NCBI RefSeq assembly: GCF_034119845.1
Contig: NZ_CP139420.1
Location: forward strand, 102,001 to 166,000
DNA from: Flavobacterium sp. NG2
GTDB lineage: Bacteria > Bacteroidota > Bacteroidia > Flavobacteriales > Flavobacteriaceae
Direction: 5' to 3'
DNA length: 64,000 bases
Positions 17,511 through 26,997 of the stretch are shown here, in pieces (positions within the stretch are counted from its first letter, which is position 1; each line of letters opens with the position of its first letter). A program made the translations under genes and the position numbers. The notes under the pieces are model-generated. The model made no database searches, was not told the DNA's origin, and was given only the letters and a program-made list of their open reading frames with translations.

Positions 17511-18253
17511 TATATTTTTAAAAAGCCTAAGCTCTTCCAGATAAAACGGGTTTGTATTTTGAATGGCGAAAACGTTTGTCCATTCATCCCTAAAGCTTTT
17601 TGAATCTCTTTGGTAATCAATTTATAAGAAGATGTCCCTGAGCTACTCAACCCACCTACTAGCATAGCTGTAGTGGTAATACCCGAATATTTCCAACTGA
17701 TATTGTTTTTCAAAAAGAACCTCGTTATCAACTCGTAATCGGCTCCAATTTTAAAATCTAGTGTGTAATCACCATACTTTTGAAACAACGATTTCTTAAA
17801 AAAGATGGAAGGATGAGGAGGCATAAAGCCAATTTTCAACTTTTCGGGTTTCCAACTTTTTGACGAATACAACCTAATGATTTTGCCTTTAGTATTGTGC
17901 TGAATGATGTTCCCCACAGAAGCATCAATCACATTATTTTGATGAACAGCAGCTATTTCTTCCAACACGGTATTCGAATGAAAAGTATCATCAGAATTTA
18001 AAATACCAATAATATCACCACTCGCCATAGCGATTCCTTTATTCATGGCATCGTACAGACCTTTATCAGGTTCTGAAACCCATTTGGTAATAATGGATTC
18101 ATTAGCTTGAATTATTGCAAGGGTATTGTCTTTGGATTTTCCATCAACAATAATATATTCAATATCCTTGTAGGTTTGATTGGCTACTGATTGAATGGTT
18201 TTTTCGATGGTTGCCGCACTGTTGTAGCAAACCGTTATGATGGTGATTTTCAT
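17510..18253 (-). CDS. Glycosyltransferase family 2
   Basis: 247 residues, GT-A fold. The N-terminus MKITIITVCYNSAATIEKTI, then YIIVDGKSKDNT and the DxD-like ILNSDD near residue 88, are characteristic. This WcaA-type short GT2 works at the cytoplasmic face on lipid-linked sugars. Its start follows a GT2 gene by 15 bases, and its stop overlaps the next start by one base, so it belongs to the same operon. Donor and acceptor are not predictable. Confidence 0.92.
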   Translation of the reverse strand: MKITIITVCYNSAATIEKTIQSVANQTYKDIEYIIVDGKSKDNTLAIIQANESIITKWVSEPDKGLYDAMNKGIAMASGDIIGILNSDDTFHSNTVLEEIAAVHQNNVIDASVGNIIQHNTKGKIIRLYSSKSWKPEKLKIGFMPPHPSIFFKKSLFQKYGDYTLDFKIGADYELITRFFLKNNISWKYSGITTTAMLVGGLSSSGTSSYKLITKEIQKALGMNGQTFSPFKIQTRFIWKSLGFLKI

Positions 18254-18268
18254 TTTTTTCTAATACAA

Positions 18269-19180
18269 TTAGGAATTATTTATTAAATCAATCTGATAAA
18301 CATCTTTAATAAATTGTTTCATTTTGTCGACATCAGAGCCACAATGTTTTTTTATTTCATAAATTTTAGCATCAACTAAAGTTCTATACCACCAACCCTG
18401 TAGAAAGTGCCATAAAAAACCTTCTTTACCATCCAAAAATCCTAATCTAAAAACGTATCTATAAACAAAGTAGGTGAATGATCTAAGAAAAAGAGGTGAT
18501 TTAACATATTTTAATTTTACACGTCTTTTCACAGAAGCTTGATTCGATAATTTAACTTCCTGACTAGCTCCAATCAAATTATATTCAATATCCAACAAAT
18601 CAATAGCTTCACGTATAGAATAACCATTATGTTTTGTTGTCCACCATGCAATTGAATTTAAATTATCATCTGCAAAACCATTTTCAAACTTTACTGAATT
18701 CCCTTCAAATAATTCAATATGTTCGTCCATCCATCTATTCTCCGATCTTGCTTTACCAGTTCTAAAAATCCTTAGCATAAATATTTGCCCTAAACCATAC
18801 TTCATATGCCTACCCATAAAAACCCTCTTTAATGGTAATTCGACACCTGTGGTTTCAGGTTTTAATAATTCTAAGTTGTCTATTAATTCCTGTTTTGTGC
18901 CTTCTAATAAATATTCATCAGCATCTAGTCTCAATACCCAATCAGTAGTAATATTACAATTACCTAATCCCCAATTAAATTGTGTTGCATAATTAATCCA
19001 TTTATTGGAAAAATAATCAACCTGATTTTCCTTAGCTATTTGTTCTGTTCCATCTGTTGAAAAAGAATCTACAATAATAATTCTTTCACATACATCTTTT
19101 ATTGAATTGATACAGCGTTGTAAATGAATTTCTTCATTATAGGTCAAAATAATCGCCGTTAGTGATGGAGTATTATTCAT
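18269..19180 (-). CDS. Glycosyltransferase family 2, KdtX/WaaE-like
   Basis: 303 residues. LTAIILTYNEEIHLQRCINS opens the GT-A domain; IIIVDSFSTDGT and the DxD region LRLDADEYL follow. The overall form, with MKYGLGQIFMLRIFRTG and a basic, aromatic C-terminus, matches WaaE/KdtX-like transferases, many of which act on polysaccharide cores. The ATG at 19180 is chosen over the longer frame to 19225 because the family begins just before TAIILTYNEE and this ATG overlaps the upstream stop by 8 bases. Confidence 0.9.
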   Translation of the reverse strand: MNNTPSLTAIILTYNEEIHLQRCINSIKDVCERIIIVDSFSTDGTEQIAKENQVDYFSNKWINYATQFNWGLGNCNITTDWVLRLDADEYLLEGTKQELIDNLELLKPETTGVELPLKRVFMGRHMKYGLGQIFMLRIFRTGKARSENRWMDEHIELFEGNSVKFENGFADDNLNSIAWWTTKHNGYSIREAIDLLDIEYNLIGASQEVKLSNQASVKRRVKLKYVKSPLFLRSFTYFVYRYVFRLGFLDGKEGFLWHFLQGWWYRTLVDAKIYEIKKHCGSDVDKMKQFIKDVYQIDLINNS

Positions 19181-19733
19181 TATTAAGTATTCTTTTTTTA
19201 ATAAATTTTGCGGGGTTACCCCCAACTATTGACCAGTTTTCAACATTCTTATAGACACAGGCATTAGCCCCAACAACAGCTCCTTGACCAACGGTAACTC
19301 CCATCCCAACAAAAGCTGCTGCTCCAATCCAAACTTGGTCTTCAATAACAATAGGAGCATGTATTAAGGGGTTATGAGATAATTGAACATCATGAGAGGC
19401 GGAACACAAATAAGTTTTTTGAGAAACAGTTGAATGAGCTCCTATTCTAATTTTATCAACATTATAACAATCAACTTCCGGAGCCAAACATGAATAAGCA
19501 TCCATTTCTAAATTCCAAGGCATATAGATTTTAACACTTGAATATACTACAGCCGTTCTATGAACCTTAGCCCCAAATAACCGCAATAGAAATAATTTCC
19601 AAGAATTGCAAAAGCTTCTAGGTAATGGTCTTGCCAGTAACATCCAAGTTATAGACCATAATAAACGTGCTAGTTGGTTTTTTCTACTAATAGCATTTTG
19701 ATACTTCGATAAATCTATTAAATTATTTTCCAT
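19173..19733 (-). CDS. Left-handed beta-helix O-acyltransferase, WcaF-like
   Basis: 186 residues. Hexapeptide repeats fill the C-terminal half (VWIGAAAFVGMGVTVGQGAV, then the closing SIVGGNPAKFIKKR), with the active-site His probably in CSASHDVQLSHN. The N-terminal SITWMLLARPLPRSFCNSWK is typical of WcaF/colanic-acid-type acetyltransferases that decorate exopolysaccharide sugars. The ATG at 19733 overlaps the preceding glycosyltransferase stop by one base; the longer frame to 19781 is a read-back into that gene. Confidence 0.92.
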   Translation of the reverse strand: MENNLIDLSKYQNAISRKNQLARLLWSITWMLLARPLPRSFCNSWKLFLLRLFGAKVHRTAVVYSSVKIYMPWNLEMDAYSCLAPEVDCYNVDKIRIGAHSTVSQKTYLCSASHDVQLSHNPLIHAPIVIEDQVWIGAAAFVGMGVTVGQGAVVGANACVYKNVENWSIVGGNPAKFIKKRILNNE

Positions 19734-20872
19734 TATTTTAAATATACAAAATCTGGTTTTTCTCCTTTGTGTAAAAGCCACTGATATAATTTCAAAAACT
19801 TATCGCCCACTGAATCAATAGAATAGTTTTTCTCAATAAGCATTCTTCCTCTTTTTCCAATTTCCTGCAATTCTTTTTCTTCCATTTTCATTAACAAAGT
19901 CATAGAATCTAGTAGATTTTCATCAACTAGCTCGATCCATTTCCCTGCACTATACGTTTCTAATTCTTCCCAGGGTGTCCCCATAGTTGTAATAACCGGA
20001 AGACCTGAAGCTAAAGCTTCAGCCACAACTATTCCAAAATTTTCACTGTAAGATGGCAATACAAACAAACTAGCACTATGATAAGTTGCAATTTTATCCT
20101 TTCCAAATTTAGGTCCCACAATCTTAATCTCTTTTTGTAGACTCTGTATTTTTATAATTTGGTTTAGTTGTTCAATATAGACTAATTCTCCATTACCTGC
20201 TATCTCTAGTTCCCAATTCTGTCTAATATTTGAATCTATTTGAGCCCACACTTTAATTAGATATTCTATACCTTTTTGCTCATGAATTCTCGACAAAAAA
20301 AGAACTTTTCGTTTACCTTTTATTACACTGTTATTCTTTAATGGATATTCATTTAAATCAATTCCATTTGGAATAATTGCAATAGGATTAGTATATCCTA
20401 AAGCTCGAAAATTATTCATTTCCTTTTTTGCTGTAGCATGTAGACATGTAGCTAATTTCAAATCTTTATGTTGATAAATTTTTAAAGCTAAATACTTTTT
20501 CCAATAAGACTTATTGTTTAATGAAATAGGATCGAGGCAACCATGTACAGACAAGACATAGGGCATTTTTTTCATTCTAGCCACTTTCGCCATCTGATGT
20601 ACAGAAAGCCCCCATAATCCATTCCCATGAAAAAGGTGAGTAAGTGAGTTCTTTAAACTTTTTTTTAAACTCCTTGAGTATCCTATTTTATTAAAAAAAT
20701 GGAATTTAACTTTTACTTTTGAATTAAAATCATATGGTAACTCAGATTGCAATGTCTCTAGTGTTAATTCAACATTTTGATTTTTACTTAGTCTATTTAA
20801 TAATAAACGTATATACTCGGCAGGTCCACCCGTTGATTTATCTATTGAAGATATGCAATGTGTTATTTTCAT
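19733..20872 (-). CDS. Glycosyltransferase family 4
   Basis: 379 residues, GT-B fold. MKITHCISSIDKSTGGPAEY at the N-terminus is a common GT4 opening; NGIDLNEYP, LFLSRIHEQKGIEYLI and ENFGIVVAEALASGLPVITT (E-x7-E) form the donor site. Conserved genes of this kind with a following WcaF-like acetyltransferase and GT2 are common in exopolysaccharide clusters. The linkage cannot be predicted. A 97-base gap separates it from the next upstream gene, with no clear promoter seen. Confidence 0.92.
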   Translation of the reverse strand: MKITHCISSIDKSTGGPAEYIRLLLNRLSKNQNVELTLETLQSELPYDFNSKVKVKFHFFNKIGYSRSLKKSLKNSLTHLFHGNGLWGLSVHQMAKVARMKKMPYVLSVHGCLDPISLNNKSYWKKYLALKIYQHKDLKLATCLHATAKKEMNNFRALGYTNPIAIIPNGIDLNEYPLKNNSVIKGKRKVLFLSRIHEQKGIEYLIKVWAQIDSNIRQNWELEIAGNGELVYIEQLNQIIKIQSLQKEIKIVGPKFGKDKIATYHSASLFVLPSYSENFGIVVAEALASGLPVITTMGTPWEELETYSAGKWIELVDENLLDSMTLLMKMEEKELQEIGKRGRMLIEKNYSIDSVGDKFLKLYQWLLHKGEKPDFVYLK

Positions 20873-20969
20873 ATTAAAAATACGACAAGTAAAAATTCAC
20901 TTCTATTATATATATTTTACAAAGAACTCTAAAAACAATTTTTTTTATAATCAAAAGACTGTTTTTCAA

Positions 20970-22055
20970 TTAAGTTAATTTCCATGGTGCAATGGGTCTC
21001 TTTTGATTCTCATAAATATGTCCCATTATTCTAGAGAAATAATCACTTCCTTTCTTAGCTGATAAACTCACATCTGCCCAACTTTTAATCCCCATCCTTT
21101 TGGTTTTATCAATTGGCAACTCAATTAAATAATCATTTAAAACCTCTTTAAAATTATTCTTTTGGTTACTAAACACTCTCCCTATTTGAGGCTTAATTAA
21201 ACAACTAGCACCTGCATTTTCACTTACCAAAACAGGAGTCCCAACATGTACAGCTTCATTCACTACTGCACCCCATCCATCAAAAATACTAGGTAAAATA
21301 AGTAAATCCGCATCAAAAATATACTTATTTACATCTTGGTTTGGAACTCCCCCAATATATTTAATTATTTTATTATTTTTTATTAAATTCATTAGATCAT
21401 TTTCTAATGGACCAATTCCTATAATTTCAAAACTATCAATTTTATCCGCTAAAAGTAAAACATCTTGAACTATTGGTAATATATTTTTGCGAATATCAAT
21501 ACTACCTACAAATAACAATTTTGGTTTTGTCCTAATATTTTTTATTTTCTCAAAAGAAGTATTATTTTCAGTGAAGTAAATCCAATCAAAAATAATATCT
21601 GAATTAAATCCAACTTTCTTATAACAGTCAATTGCATTATCACTAATTGCTAATATAAAATCAATTTTACTTCGATATTTAATGGCTAATAATTTGTATT
21701 TAATAAATCTTAACTTCCCTTTAATTCCTAAAGTATTAAAGGGTTCTAACATAACACCAATATTTAAGCTTAAACCAATAGCAATTTTAAAAACACTGGC
21801 AGGCAAGGGAAAAGAATCAATCCCAGTAAAAACGTGAATTGCTCCTTTTATTGCTAATAATTCTTTTATTTGTACTTCTTGTGGACTAACAATAACCTTA
21901 GTATTACCAAAATCTGGAACTAACCAACCATGTTTTTGTCTTTCTACATTAAGACTTTCCTCAACCACTAGAACTACCTTATTATTTATAGACAAGTTTC
22001 TAATGAATGCAGACTGATGAATACTCAATATGTTTTGCCAAAAAATATAATCCAT
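20970..22055 (-). CDS. Glycosyltransferase, GT-B fold, GT4-like
   Basis: 361 residues. LLFVGSIDIRKNILPIV starts the donor-binding half and DGWGAVVNEAVHVGTPVLVS carries the E-x7-E-like pair. The N-terminal half is less typical (MDYIFWQNILSIHQSAFIRN). It follows the next GT gene by 10 bases and is strongly AT-rich, like the rest of the 20-29 kb block. Acceptor and donor unknown. Confidence 0.85.
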   Translation of the reverse strand: MDYIFWQNILSIHQSAFIRNLSINNKVVLVVEESLNVERQKHGWLVPDFGNTKVIVSPQEVQIKELLAIKGAIHVFTGIDSFPLPASVFKIAIGLSLNIGVMLEPFNTLGIKGKLRFIKYKLLAIKYRSKIDFILAISDNAIDCYKKVGFNSDIIFDWIYFTENNTSFEKIKNIRTKPKLLFVGSIDIRKNILPIVQDVLLLADKIDSFEIIGIGPLENDLMNLIKNNKIIKYIGGVPNQDVNKYIFDADLLILPSIFDGWGAVVNEAVHVGTPVLVSENAGASCLIKPQIGRVFSNQKNNFKEVLNDYLIELPIDKTKRMGIKSWADVSLSAKKGSDYFSRIMGHIYENQKRPIAPWKLT

Positions 22056-22065
22056 ATTTTATTAA

Positions 22066-23052
22066 TTACTGATTCAAAATAGTTTTGTAGACAGAATAAT
22101 ACTTTTTAGCAATTTCTTCTGGAGAAAAACGTTTTACATTTTGAATTCCTCTTTCTATTAATTGTTCTCTAAGATGAGCATTGTCTTTTATTTCTTTGAG
22201 AGCTTTTTTAATTTCTTCAACATTATACGGATCAACTAATATTGCAGCATCCCCTGCAACGTAAGGCATTGAAGCTATATTACTTGTAACAACTGGTCTC
22301 CCTACTGCATTTGCTTCCAAAATAGGCACTCCAAACCCCTCGTACTCAGAGGCAAAAAATAAAACATCACATTTCTTATAACATTCAAAAACTTCTTCAC
22401 GTGTCAAATTAAATCTCCATTCATAACTAATATTATAAGCATCTAATTTCTTTTTAATAGAATCATCTGGACTTCTTAATAATAATAATTGGAATGAAGT
22501 CCCTTTAATGGCCTCTATCAATCTATTCAAATTTTTTGTATCGTCAGACCCTATTTGCAATATAATTGGATTAGTAACATTAAAAGTATATGGACAGTAA
22601 TAAAAATCTAAGGGAGCAGGATTAGGAATCACTACTATCTTATCTGGATTAATTTTACACGTTTCTATAATTTTTCTTTTAGTAAAATCAGATATGGTTG
22701 TAATTTGTTCAACCTTTTTAAAAGGTAAAGTAAGCCAAAAAAATTTAAAGAGTTTTCTTTTAATGACACTTCCACCGAATCCTCTATCAATAGGTCCTAA
22801 ATCGTGAATTGTTACTACTGTTTTTTTTGACTTTAAAAAGAGAGCAATAATATGAATGTCACCAGTAATATGATTGATATCTCCTTGGAAATGTCTCGCT
22901 TTAAAATAAGACTGGAATCTTTTAAATTTTTGTGTACATATAAAGTCAGTGTGCCATACATCCGAAGGCATACTTTTTTTTATAATATCAAAAACAGCCT
23001 CTATACTATTAGCACTTTCATTCTTTGGTCTATAAAAATAAGTAACTTTCAC
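22066..23052 (-). CDS. Glycosyltransferase family 4
   Basis: 328 residues. VTIHDLGPIDRG and ITTISDFTKRKIIETCKI precede VVIPNPAP, and the donor site EYEGFGVPILEANAVGRPVV is a clear GT4 E-x7-E motif, with GDAAILVDPYNVEEI after it. These features match the mannosyltransferase-like WbaZ/MtfB group, but that is only a hint. The start is GTG at 23052, 8 bases after the upstream stop; no ATG is available close by. Confidence 0.9.
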   Translation of the reverse strand: MKVTYFYRPKNESANSIEAVFDIIKKSMPSDVWHTDFICTQKFKRFQSYFKARHFQGDINHITGDIHIIALFLKSKKTVVTIHDLGPIDRGFGGSVIKRKLFKFFWLTLPFKKVEQITTISDFTKRKIIETCKINPDKIVVIPNPAPLDFYYCPYTFNVTNPIILQIGSDDTKNLNRLIEAIKGTSFQLLLLRSPDDSIKKKLDAYNISYEWRFNLTREEVFECYKKCDVLFFASEYEGFGVPILEANAVGRPVVTSNIASMPYVAGDAAILVDPYNVEEIKKALKEIKDNAHLREQLIERGIQNVKRFSPEEIAKKYYSVYKTILNQ

Positions 23053-23060
23053 CTTTTAAA

Positions 23061-24104
23061 TTATTTTTCACACATTACTAATTGAATAACTGATTTTATT
23101 GTCTCAATATTTGAATATCCCGAACTCTTACAACGTTGATATCCATTCTCAGCAATCATTTTGCGAGTTTCTTCATTCTCTAAATAAAACTTACATTTTT
23201 CGAGTAATTCTGCAGGACTAGAAAAAAATGAAGCTTCTTTATCTTCTTCAAATAAAGCTAAATGTTCATTAGTTCTTTCTGCTAACATAAATCCTCCACA
23301 TGCAGGTATCTCCATAGTTCGAGTAGTTTGCAAATCCAGATTCATTTTTCTCAAAAAACATAAATTAATTTTGAACGCTTTTAATGCTTTACAATAATCC
23401 TCACTATACAACCCTTTACCTTCTATAGTAAGGTTAGGAAATTTATCTTTGTACTGGATCCAAGATCCCGTTCCCCAAACCCTCACCTTTAAACCATTTT
23501 TGGCTAAATAAAGAATTATTCGAGCTCTATCCTCCTCCCAAGATCCTATAAAACCAATATCTCCTCCTAAAACATCCTGTTCTTTAACAGTAATTTCTCT
23601 AGGATAATGAAAATCATCCTGAAAAGCATTATTGACAAACAAAACTTTATTTGCACCTAGTTTTTTTAAATCATTAACTGCATATGATTTTGTAGTAACA
23701 TATGCATCATAATAAGGTAATGAATGTATAAAATCATAGGACTGATTATGTTTTTGAGTCATTTCGTCAGGTGAATAACCTACGATTTTAATATTCGGAT
23801 TGAATTCTTTTATTCGTTTTAAAGTTTTGGCTTTAATCCCCATCCCTTTATCAATCCAAACTAGATCAAACGTCCCTTTAATTACAGTTTGTATAACTTT
23901 ATTATTGAATACACTGGTATGCCTATACGGAATTTTAATGCCAAATTTAAAAATTAAATTTATTACTCGGTTTATCAAACTAAAACGAATTACAGTATCT
24001 ATACTTTCAACCTCTCCAATTTCACACAATACATTTTGACGATGTAAAGCTGTATTAGAATTTCCATAATCAGAAAAATTACCAATAGACAAAATTCTAA
24101 GCAT
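23061..24104 (-). CDS. CgeB-like glycosyltransferase
   Basis: 347 residues. The C-terminal half has TRTMEIPACGGFMLAERTNE and a run ending in ENGYQRC, both characteristic of the CgeB/Glyco_trans_1_2 family. KIVGYSPDEMTQKHN and IGFIGSWEEDRARI lie in the middle. The biochemical role of this family is poorly known; in polysaccharide clusters it is treated as a glycosyltransferase. The start overlaps the stop of the polymerase gene by 8 bases. Confidence 0.85.
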   Translation of the reverse strand: MLRILSIGNFSDYGNSNTALHRQNVLCEIGEVESIDTVIRFSLINRVINLIFKFGIKIPYRHTSVFNNKVIQTVIKGTFDLVWIDKGMGIKAKTLKRIKEFNPNIKIVGYSPDEMTQKHNQSYDFIHSLPYYDAYVTTKSYAVNDLKKLGANKVLFVNNAFQDDFHYPREITVKEQDVLGGDIGFIGSWEEDRARIILYLAKNGLKVRVWGTGSWIQYKDKFPNLTIEGKGLYSEDYCKALKAFKINLCFLRKMNLDLQTTRTMEIPACGGFMLAERTNEHLALFEEDKEASFFSSPAELLEKCKFYLENEETRKMIAENGYQRCKSSGYSNIETIKSVIQLVMCEK

Positions 24105-25410
24105 TTTTTATATTTAATTTAAATTTATATATTTTATACATATAGACAAAGGATAACAAAAATAACATCCCTTTAATCCAACCATTTAATTGCCCTACAA
24201 ATTCCTCTTCCATTTTTATAAAAGAAATATAAAATAAAGGATATAAAATTAAAACAAGAGTATTCCCTTGCTCACTAATCATTTTATATAAATAATTATT
24301 TAGCAAGCATAATGCACGACCAAACAAGAACATAAACACCCAAGAACCAAAAACACCAAATTCAGCATAGGCAATCCCAAAAGGATTAATCCCTACAGAA
24401 ACATCTTCTGGAAGTAAATTTCCAGTATAACGGGTATAATTAGTATGAGTATCAATATCTTTTTTACTTGGAAAAAGTACTCTAGGAACTATTGAATTTG
24501 TAAAGTCAGAAAGAAACTGCGTCCCAAAAGTATGTGGATAGTGGTCAGGAACATAATCATATATTTGTGCAATGGTAGAACCTGCACTAGCTCTTTCACT
24601 AAAAGAATACCCATCATTTTCTCTTTCATTTTCGAATACCGAATCAATAAAAAGCTCCAAACTAAAACCTCTTGAATCACCAACCCATACTAAAGACCTG
24701 TAAGCTGTTTTTACCGTATTTAAAAAACTAATAACAAAAAAACCAAAAATTAACACTAACAAAACTTGCTTTTTATTTAAATTAAAGAGGGTTGGAATAA
24801 AAACAAATAACAACATTCCTGACAAAATGAATTCAGCAAAAACAGTTGTTCTAATCGCAACATTTAAAAAAAGTAAAAAATAGATAATAGGATATATTAA
24901 GTATTTCTTTTTTTCTTTATATAACAAAACAATAGAGAAAACATAACCTACACTAGTTATTAGATTTAAAATCAAATCAAAACTAAAAGACTTATAAGTT
25001 GTTAGAATTTTAAAACAAATACCTAACAACATTATTCCTTTTAATAATAGAAAATTTTTCCTATTACCTATAAATAATACGATGCTATTTTTCTTAAATA
25101 TTATCCTTTTTCTCCCCAAATTACATGCATAATAAAATGAAAGAATCCCCCCTCCCATTATTAACAAATATTCTTGTAAATTCGAGAGGTTTTTATCCAT
25201 CATAGGTAAAATGAATAATTGCAGAACAGTAACAAAAAAAATAACTTCAAAAACAGCAAACTCTTGAGTTATTTTAGAAATAAAAGTACGAATAACAATG
25301 AATGACAAACCAACTGCAAATATTTTATACAAAAATAAATTATTAGACAACAACAATAATAAGCTTATCATTGTCAGTAAAATGGAAATTTGGTACTTAT
25401 TGTTTTTCAA
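24097..25410 (-). CDS. Wzy-like repeat-unit polymerase (locus 2)
   Basis: 437 residues, roughly twelve helices. A large periplasmic loop around residues 250-330 holds GDSRGFSLELF, ERENDGYSFSERASAG and PRVLFPSKKDIDTHT, resembling the O-antigen polymerases with a conserved R-P-x-x-F/L-P-type loop. Located directly after a flippase gene, it is most likely the polymerase of the second repeat unit. The start codon of the long frame is TTG at 25410; the ATG at residue 14 is an alternative. Confidence 0.8.
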   Translation of the reverse strand: MKNNKYQISILLTMISLLLLLSNNLFLYKIFAVGLSFIVIRTFISKITQEFAVFEVIFFVTVLQLFILPMMDKNLSNLQEYLLIMGGGILSFYYACNLGRKRIIFKKNSIVLFIGNRKNFLLLKGIMLLGICFKILTTYKSFSFDLILNLITSVGYVFSIVLLYKEKKKYLIYPIIYFLLFLNVAIRTTVFAEFILSGMLLFVFIPTLFNLNKKQVLLVLIFGFFVISFLNTVKTAYRSLVWVGDSRGFSLELFIDSVFENERENDGYSFSERASAGSTIAQIYDYVPDHYPHTFGTQFLSDFTNSIVPRVLFPSKKDIDTHTNYTRYTGNLLPEDVSVGINPFGIAYAEFGVFGSWVFMFLFGRALCLLNNYLYKMISEQGNTLVLILYPLFYISFIKMEEEFVGQLNGWIKGMLFLLSFVYMYKIYKFKLNIKNA

Positions 25411-25506
25411 TTTTTTTTTATTTATTACTACTAAAATTATGACTGAATTATGATTGGATTAAAAGTAACTGCACATAAATATACGAACCAACAATTATTT
25501 TGATTC

Positions 25507-26964
25507 CTATATCGTTTTTACACGCTTTCTTTCAAATACTAATCTTTTTAAATTTAAAACGGTTGCTTTATCATAAGAAAAGATAACCAACATATAGAAA
25601 ATTGGATATACAAACACTGAAAACACAAAATTTAAGTAGAGTGACATTTCAACATTTTCCCTTAGGTAGAAAAACAGTAACACTGTAACAAATCCTATTA
25701 AAAAATATTTTATTATTGGTTGCAAAACGGCTCTAGCCGAGATATTATATTTTTTAAAAGACATCACAATCAAAAAAATACTAGATACATTATGAAGCGT
25801 AACAGCTATCGCTGCACCTTTCTCTTTTAAAAAAAAAGTAAAAGGAACTATTAAAGCAATAAATAATAGAGTATTATAGCTTGAATATTTAGCTTGTAAT
25901 TTAAAATCTCCTTTTAGGCGCAATGCAACTTCCCATATTGAAGAAATCACTTTAAACCCAATAGCAAAGGATAATATTTCTGTTAATTGAATAGTATCTC
26001 CCCATTTATCAGATAAAAAAATTAATATTAATGGTTTTGTAGCTAATATTTGCCAAAAAGCAAAAGGCATCCCAACAAATGATAAATATTTAAGAATAAT
26101 CAATAGTGTATTCTTTTGCTCTTCAAATTGATTTTTAGGTATTTTATTTAATGTTGGATAAAGTACAGGAACTATACTTCCTACAACAAATCCAATAGCT
26201 TGAATACTGAATGTAAATGCCATATAGTAAATTCCTACTACTGACTTAGTAGCAATAAGCCCCAATATTAATACATCTGATTGTTGTATAACTCTTTGAT
26301 TAAATGAATTTGCAAAACCATAAAAACTATTTACTACAATAACCCTCCACTTTGAAAGTTTAAATGAAATATTAAATTTTAAATTAGATAATTTTAAGCA
26401 ATAGAAGTATTGTGTGTAGGATATAATAACAATTGGAATTACAAAACTATATATTCCAAAATGAAGTAAAGCGAAAACTATAGTTAAAAGATTAGTTGCA
26501 ATACTTGAATAGATTTGGATAAGAGATAACGTTTTAAACTGAAGATTAATTCTTAGTTTCGCATCTGGTAAAACATTAAAAGTATTTGGAAATATAGATA
26601 ATGAAAAAATAAAAATTAAATACATAATTTCATTATCATCATATAATATACCACCTATCACTCCCCCTAAAAGACATAAAACGAATGTAATAATTGATAG
26701 AATGGTAAGAATAGAAGTAGAATTCTGAAAAAACAAATCAAAAGATTTTTCTTTCTTAATTAAAACATCCGTTAACCCAAAATTTTGAAGAATAGTAATA
26801 AAACTAGTAATAGTAAACATTAATCCAATCTTACCGAAATCACTAGGCAATAAAATCCAAGCAAGAACTAATTGTGAAAAAATATTTACTATTTTATTCC
26901 CTATTGAATTGATTATAGTCCATACAATTCCTTTTTTTATATTATTCTTTATTTCTATAGACAT
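25507..26964 (-). CDS. Wzx-like flippase, WzxC/TuaB-type (locus 2)
   Basis: 485 residues with about fourteen hydrophobic helices. The N-terminus (IKKGIVWTIINSIGNKIVNI, then LPSDFGKIGLMF and FGLTDVLIKK) is characteristic of the lipopolysaccharide-biosynthesis subgroup of the PST flippases. It would export the lipid-linked unit of the second polysaccharide. It is not closely similar to the 412-residue flippase at 14014-15252, so this is not a recent duplication. 96 bases separate it from the polymerase. Confidence 0.9.
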   Translation of the reverse strand: MSIEIKNNIKKGIVWTIINSIGNKIVNIFSQLVLAWILLPSDFGKIGLMFTITSFITILQNFGLTDVLIKKEKSFDLFFQNSTSILTILSIITFVLCLLGGVIGGILYDDNEIMYLIFIFSLSIFPNTFNVLPDAKLRINLQFKTLSLIQIYSSIATNLLTIVFALLHFGIYSFVIPIVIISYTQYFYCLKLSNLKFNISFKLSKWRVIVVNSFYGFANSFNQRVIQQSDVLILGLIATKSVVGIYYMAFTFSIQAIGFVVGSIVPVLYPTLNKIPKNQFEEQKNTLLIILKYLSFVGMPFAFWQILATKPLILIFLSDKWGDTIQLTEILSFAIGFKVISSIWEVALRLKGDFKLQAKYSSYNTLLFIALIVPFTFFLKEKGAAIAVTLHNVSSIFLIVMSFKKYNISARAVLQPIIKYFLIGFVTVLLFFYLRENVEMSLYLNFVFSVFVYPIFYMLVIFSYDKATVLNLKRLVFERKRVKTI

Positions 26965-26997
26965 TTTTTTTATTTGGTAATAAAAATTAAGGTAAAC

